NCBI GenBank assembly: GCA_964017145.1
Contig: OZ024852.1
Location: 2,295,945-2,359,944 of the forward strand
Direction of reading: 5' to 3'
Source: Agrocybe praecox
Taxonomy: Eukaryota; Basidiomycota; Agaricomycetes; Agaricales; Agrocybaceae
Length of the DNA stretch: 64,000 nt
Below are positions 59,601-64,000 of this stretch, piece after piece (position 1 is the first letter of the stretch; every line of letters starts with the position of its first letter). The translations under genes were made by a program, and so were the position numbers. A model generated the notes under the pieces. The model ran no database searches and was not told where the DNA came from. It worked only from the letters and a program-made list of their open reading frames with translations.

Positions 59601-62600
59601 CGGCGTCTGGATCTGGAAGACTGGTCGCGTATTCTAACACGGCATCACATATATTAGGGAGCATGGAGGAGAAATTTTCCACGCCTAATCCTATATCTAG
59701 TTCAAAGCCGAACATTTCGAGAGATTGAAGACGTTCTTGAGTTTCAGAGGAAGCATTAACTGCTTCGAACAACCAGCACTTTCTGATATAGGTGGATGCA
59801 TTGAAGAACCTTCCAACAGAGAGAACAGACAAGCGGAAGTCACTTGGAATTTCAGAATTAGATTTCGTTGATTTCTCCACCTTGTCCGCTTCGATCTCTT
59901 GAGAAGAATGGGCGATATTAGCTGGCACTGGGGAAGGAGGAAACTGAACTGGGGTTCTCGACTTTCTCGAGCTACTATCCGACTTAGGGGGAACGAAAAC
60001 CTCGTAAAACGGATCCTCTTCTTCCAATTGCAGAGTGATAAACGCAGTCTCGCGACTCCTTCCGGAAGTGATGATATGGTTCTTGCGAACAATGGTGTAT
60101 ACACCATTCGCCTTCTTGTGCGAGCGTATTGCTCGCTTCCTTTGCATTTTGATCGTCTTTTTGTCGGGAACTTCAACAATCTGTACTTCATCCGATCCGC
60201 TGTTTCCGTCACTTTCCATAGCAGGCCTCTTCGAGCCACTTGGGCGACTCGCGCGGTTCCCAGATTTGGAAGGCTTCTTCCGTCCCTTGGAAGATGAAAA
60301 TGAGAGCAGAGTCTGTTTGCTCGTCCCTTGACCCCGGGCGCCATTCGTTATGACATCCAATTTGAACCGCGAGCCTTGCACGTCTCGTGGCTCTCCTTCA
60401 ACACCGTCGGATTCATAGCGAGCATAATCAGTGCGCTTGCCTCGCACGAGCATAAACTGTATCCCATTAGGATCCCTAATGTTGTTGATAGCGCCTTTTG
60501 CAGCTCTTCGTCTGGTTGGAAAATGTGCATCCACAGGGTCCGACAGTTCAAGTTCAGCGCGCTTGATGAGCTTCTGTTTCTTGACTTGTGGTATATTTTT
60601 ATAAAGCCCCATAATTTCGTCGCCATCAGAGACTTCTAGTGACGAATGCGCCGACTCATCCGAATCACTGTCTATCTCGATTTCGCTCTCGCTATCGCCT
60701 TTGATCTCCCTGGTTTCCTTGGGTACAGCTGCAACTTGAACCCTCGTCTGTCCTGGAAGAAGCGGCCCATCTGGGACGTTGTCCTTTTTACTGTCCCGAA
60801 CGGTTCTCGGTTTTGGTTTTTGGGATTGTTGCGCCTTGGCATCTCGGTTAATCATCGACCGAGGCATCATTTTGTTTAAAGCATGCTTCTTGTGGGAGGG
60901 AAGATCAATGATAATGTTAGAGTCGCTGCGGACTGAATTCGACCGTTCTCTGTTAGAGGTGGAGGTAGATGCTCCATGTCTATCGTTTTCGTCGTCAGAA
61001 TCCACTGGGATGGCGGTGTCGTAGGTGTTCTTTAGGATATCAGGTGGTGGAGATGAAGCAAGATTTTCATGCACTGCGTCAGCATCGACATCTTGCATTG
61101 GATAGTCATTGTCGTAGGCTTGGTAGTCGTCATGTTCAAAGTAGTCGTGTATAGCTTGGTCGTATTCTGAACGTGAAGGGTTTGGCGCATCGTCTTTATT
61201 GCCATCGGACTCTATTTCCACCGCCCTTTGCTTGCCTTTAGATTTTTCGGAACGGTTGTCGAAAGGCTGGAAACAAAATTCATGATTAACATGTTTTTAT
61301 CGTTAGTGGTTCACATACCTTGTCCGACTGGTCAGAGGGTGACGGACTTTTGGCCAATCTTGAGCTCGTAGCTTTTGGTAGCATGAAAGTTCTCTTTGAC
61401 ATCGGGAAGGGCTTCACTTTACGCTGTTCTTCTTCCTTTCTCCTCTCACGCTCTGCTCTTTCCTCCTCCTTTCGCCTCTCGCGCTCTGCCTTTTCTTGGG
61501 CCTTCCGTTGCTTTGCCATCCCTTTGACGAGCCTTCTGGCTTCCTTTGTAGTCTCATCCATGGCCTTGCGTTCATCTTCATCTGTAGACGACAAGTCCTC
61601 AAGTCCAGGAAATTGAGGAAGATCTTGCTCTCCTGTTTCAGGCCGTCGGGCTGTTTCGACCTTCCGTTGCTCTTCCCTCTGTAATCTTCGCCTTTCCCTC
61701 CGTTCCCACTCGGCATCATCGTCATTTTGCTGCGTCTCTGGTTCGTAGTGGTCATCTGGATGGTTATGGCGATGATGATGATGGCCAAGAGCTTTAGGTT
61801 TCACGATAGCCTCTGGATTCTCTCGAAGCTGTCTTTGATATGCCCATTGGTCGGCAGTGAATGGCATCTTTTGATGAAGCTTTCGAGCACGAAGTGCGTA
61901 TCGCGTAGTTTGTCCAGAATCGTTTTCTGCAAGATCCATAGCAAGCCGGCGATCTTCGTCTACATTGTTCGATATTTCTGCAGTTGGAAATGCAGAACTA
62001 GACACACTTTTACTTGAGGATCGGGAACGGGAGACAGAGGGAGACCGTTGGGATTCTTGCGCCGGATCTTTCGTTGAATGATCAATTACTGGAGTTAAAG
62101 GAGATGAAAAGAGCGATTGCGACAATGGCTTCACAGGCGTGAATAATAGCAAGTCACCACCGTCTAGTGCAGTTGAATTCTGGGAAGATGATTCCGGTGT
62201 CACTGCGCGTACGGAGGCCGATGAAGGTAAAGGAAGCCGATGCTCTTCTTCCATATCGTCGGGTGGTTCTGCAGTTGTAGAGGCCGCAATAGGCATCTTT
62301 TCGGCTGACACATGTTCGCTTGAGGACGGAGATTGGGAGCCTGTAGGGGAATGGTGTTCCTTCGTTGTGTTATCCTTCATTGTATGTGAAGTTAAAGGAG
62401 AGGAAAACAGTGATTGGGATGATGGCTTTATGGGTGTGAACAACAATAGATCATCATTGTTTGGATTCTGAAAAGAAAGTTCCGGTGTCGTTGCACGTAC
62501 AGAGGGCGACGGCGAAGAAAGTAAAGGCACATCAAAAGAGCGAAGATCGACAAGAGGACGCGGCGGAGACTCTTTTGGAGTGGTCGAGTGACCGTCTTCA

Positions 62601-63142
62601 CTCGTCATTAGAGGAGTGGTAGGGAAGGAAAGGGGCTCATAGTCAGAACTGATTTGAGAGACAGAGGGCGATTTGGGTGGAGAGCAAAGCAAAAGAGGAT
62701 CCTGAGAATAATCAGGTTCTGCAGAGTCGATGGCCATAGCTACTTCATCCTTCTCTTCCTTGAAAATGCTGGATACAGACACGCGTTCCGGCGTACGAGG
62801 AAGATATACAGACACTTGGAGTTGTGCAGGAGAACTCGTTGCATTGAGAGGAGGGAAGGCCTTCGATTTACATGGAGTCAGCACAGGTGTCCCAGCGAAC
62901 TTTTGTAAAGGCACGATGTTTTGGTCTTGAAGTTCGGGAGAGAGCTGTTGAATATTAGGTATGTGGTTTGCATAAATAGTAGCAAGCATACTCACCTTGA
63001 ACCTTTTCCTGGGACTTTCTGTAAAATGGCCTGTTCCCAACTCAGAGCTATATCGGATCCGTGGTAAGTACGCGTTTTGAGCAGCGATTTCTTCCAATTC
63101 TTCCGCATCGGATGTTTCCACCACTTCGTCAAAATCTATCAT
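56633..63142 (-). CDS. MMS22: Mms22/Mus7-family genome-stability protein
   Basis: Mms22 (Mus7 in fission yeast) works with Rtt101/Rtt107-type ubiquitin ligase partners to protect stalled replication forks. The first large exon (63142-61319) encodes a long disordered N-terminus with TPVK/TPIK and SP phosphosite-like motifs and a conserved block TRYALRARKLHQKMPFTADQ. A 52-nt intron (61267-61318) joins SDQSDK to PFDNRSEKSK. The second large exon ends near 58099. It carries basic and acidic disordered segments and then a long helical region (for example CWDVVVFALGLVRLEG and HNTWKWGLGTAFKMFYKLG, then FFRQTNWDLLSSYHEDDSAY). Smaller exons follow to a stop at 56633. A further 51-nt intron of length 3n lies near 62945-62995. 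The total is about 2000 residues, similar to Mms22 relatives. The family call rests on the helical core; the N-terminus is not diagnostic. Confidence 0.78.
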
Positions 63143-63703
63143 GTTAGCAAATGTGTCTTGCTGTATTGCTTGCTGAAAGTCATAAAAAAGGAATAGTGCG
63201 TGTCTAGTGACTGCAGTGGTCGGAGCGTCGTTTATTGAGTGTTTGAGGAAGAGTCCGTGCCGTCTCTAAGAGAAGAACTTTCTCGGTTAACAAATTGCCA
63301 CGTATGTGCTGCGTATTGGGTGGTTGTGTCGCTGCACAACGAGAGCTTGTATATGTATACAAGCTCCAAGCTTGGTATTCGGTATGGTACAACTGAATCT
63401 TTATCCCGGACCGAGTCTTGACGCGGATGGTCACAAAATCATCAGATTCACATGACCATGACTCTAATGAAGATGTCACACGCGCATTCAGAACTCGAAG
63501 CAGAAGCAAAGCAGAAGGGACAAAATCAAGACACATCTCGTTTGAACAGGAACAACAACCAGTATGAATGTAAGTATTTGTGAAAAAAGAACGCTGTCAA
63601 ACATGAGCAAATAATATGTAAGGCTTATGCTGACTCTCAGGCCCTCAAGTTTCAACAGCGATATAAAATAACTAGATATCCATTCAGATGATAGCAACAG
63701 GAA
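63143..63703. other. Intergenic region
   Basis: About 560 bp between the TSR4/PDCD2 stop codon and the Mms22-like start. Both genes run on the minus strand. A chance frame (63204-63536) has no recognisable content. Promoter of the Mms22-like gene is expected here. Confidence 0.4.
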
Positions 63704-64000
63704 TTAAACATCCCACTGAATGTACACAACTTCCTCTCTCCACGACTCTTTGACCTGTTTGCCATTTTCTTCACAACAATCCGCCTCACAAGAGAAGATC
63801 ATCGCGGTACCCCAATCCATGCCCGTCTTTGCGCTCTTATCCTCGCTTTTCAATGCCCTCTGGATCTCCAGGCGCCTTTCTTCGTCCGTCTGTTTTTTCT
63901 TGTCAGACTGCGCCGGGCGGAGAACGTTGATCAGATTAGGCATAAGTTGGCATTCGAACACCCTAGATCCATCGCAGCTAGGGCATTTCGGCACCGAGCT
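63704..64000 (-). CDS. TSR4: TSR4/PDCD2 C-terminal domain protein (partial, 5' end beyond window)
   Basis: Tsr4/PDCD2 proteins act as dedicated chaperones of ribosomal protein uS5 during small-subunit assembly. The fragment begins inside the gene at the right edge and reads PKCPSCDGSRVFECQLMPNL, then INVLRP, a charged linker, DWGTAMIFSCEADCCEEN and finally WREEVVYIQWDV before the stop. The paired CxxC, the F-E-C-Q-L-M-P segment, the D-W-G-T-x-x-x-x-x-C strand and the closing E-x-V-x-x-Q-W match the PDCD2 C-terminal domain. The missing N-terminal zinc finger domain should lie beyond 64000. Confidence 0.88.
   Translation of the reverse strand, partial: SSVPKCPSCDGSRVFECQLMPNLINVLRPAQSDKKKQTDEERRLEIQRALKSEDKSAKTGMDWGTAMIFSCEADCCEENGKQVKESWREEVVYIQWDV

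Noticed and set aside
1..64000. CRISPR arrays, toxin-antitoxin pairs, phage or biosynthetic clusters
   Set aside because: None seen. Repeats are degenerate and irregularly spaced, and genes are unrelated, intron-rich and independently oriented.

Overview
The window is nuclear DNA of a filamentous fungus, most likely a mushroom-forming basidiomycete (Agaricomycetes). The evidence is: genes split by many 45-70 nt GT-AG introns, long gene-poor stretches, a non-LTR retrotransposon of the RT plus RNase H type, and several gene families I associate with basidiomycetes. There are no bacterial-type operons and no CRISPR array. Species and chromosome cannot be stated from sequence alone.

Layout, left to right. 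0-8.5 kb: a secreted, probably GPI-anchored pepsin-like aspartic protease (+); a mitochondrial rhomboid protease of PARL/Pcp1 type (-); and, divergent from it across about 270 bp, nucleoporin Nup85 (+). 8.5-13.2 kb is gene-poor and holds a decayed tandem repeat. 13.2-19.4 kb: a RING-finger protein (-), argininosuccinate synthase (+) with a Gcn4/CPC1-type site just upstream, and a divergent Tpt1-like tRNA 2'-phosphotransferase (-). 19.8-23.2 kb: a broken fucosyltransferase-like gene (two frameshifts, two stops) and an intact seven-helix membrane protein. 25.18-27.71 kb is a 5'-truncated LINE with a 13-bp target-site duplication and a 24-nt poly(A/T) tail, inserted about 100 bp beyond the stop codon of a SIR2/SIRT1-class sirtuin (27.8-30.6 kb). 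31.3-32.2 kb: a small conserved protein. 32.3-43.5 kb is mostly non-coding, with another decayed repeat and two small genes.

43.6-47.8 kb is one large, low-complexity, AT-hook-bearing putative nuclear regulator (perhaps CRF1/IFH1-like) with a roughly 3.6 kb gene-free region upstream. 51.4-52.7 kb: a LYC1-like GNAT acetyltransferase lying between two pairs of degenerate direct repeats. 53.5-56.1 kb: three small genes, one recognisable as a DASH-complex Hsk3-like subunit and one with an apparent frameshift. 56.6-63.1 kb: a large Mms22/Mus7-type genome-stability protein. The right edge cuts a TSR4/PDCD2 gene.

The genes are independently transcribed housekeeping functions: nuclear pore, arginine synthesis, tRNA processing, deacetylation, kinetochore, replication-fork repair, ribosome assembly. 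I see no clustered biosynthetic, defence or conflict system. The most notable features are the fresh LINE insertion, the decayed fucosyltransferase, the altered catalytic residues of the Tpt1-like protein, the repeat-flanked acetyltransferase, and two introns of length 3n that lack stops.
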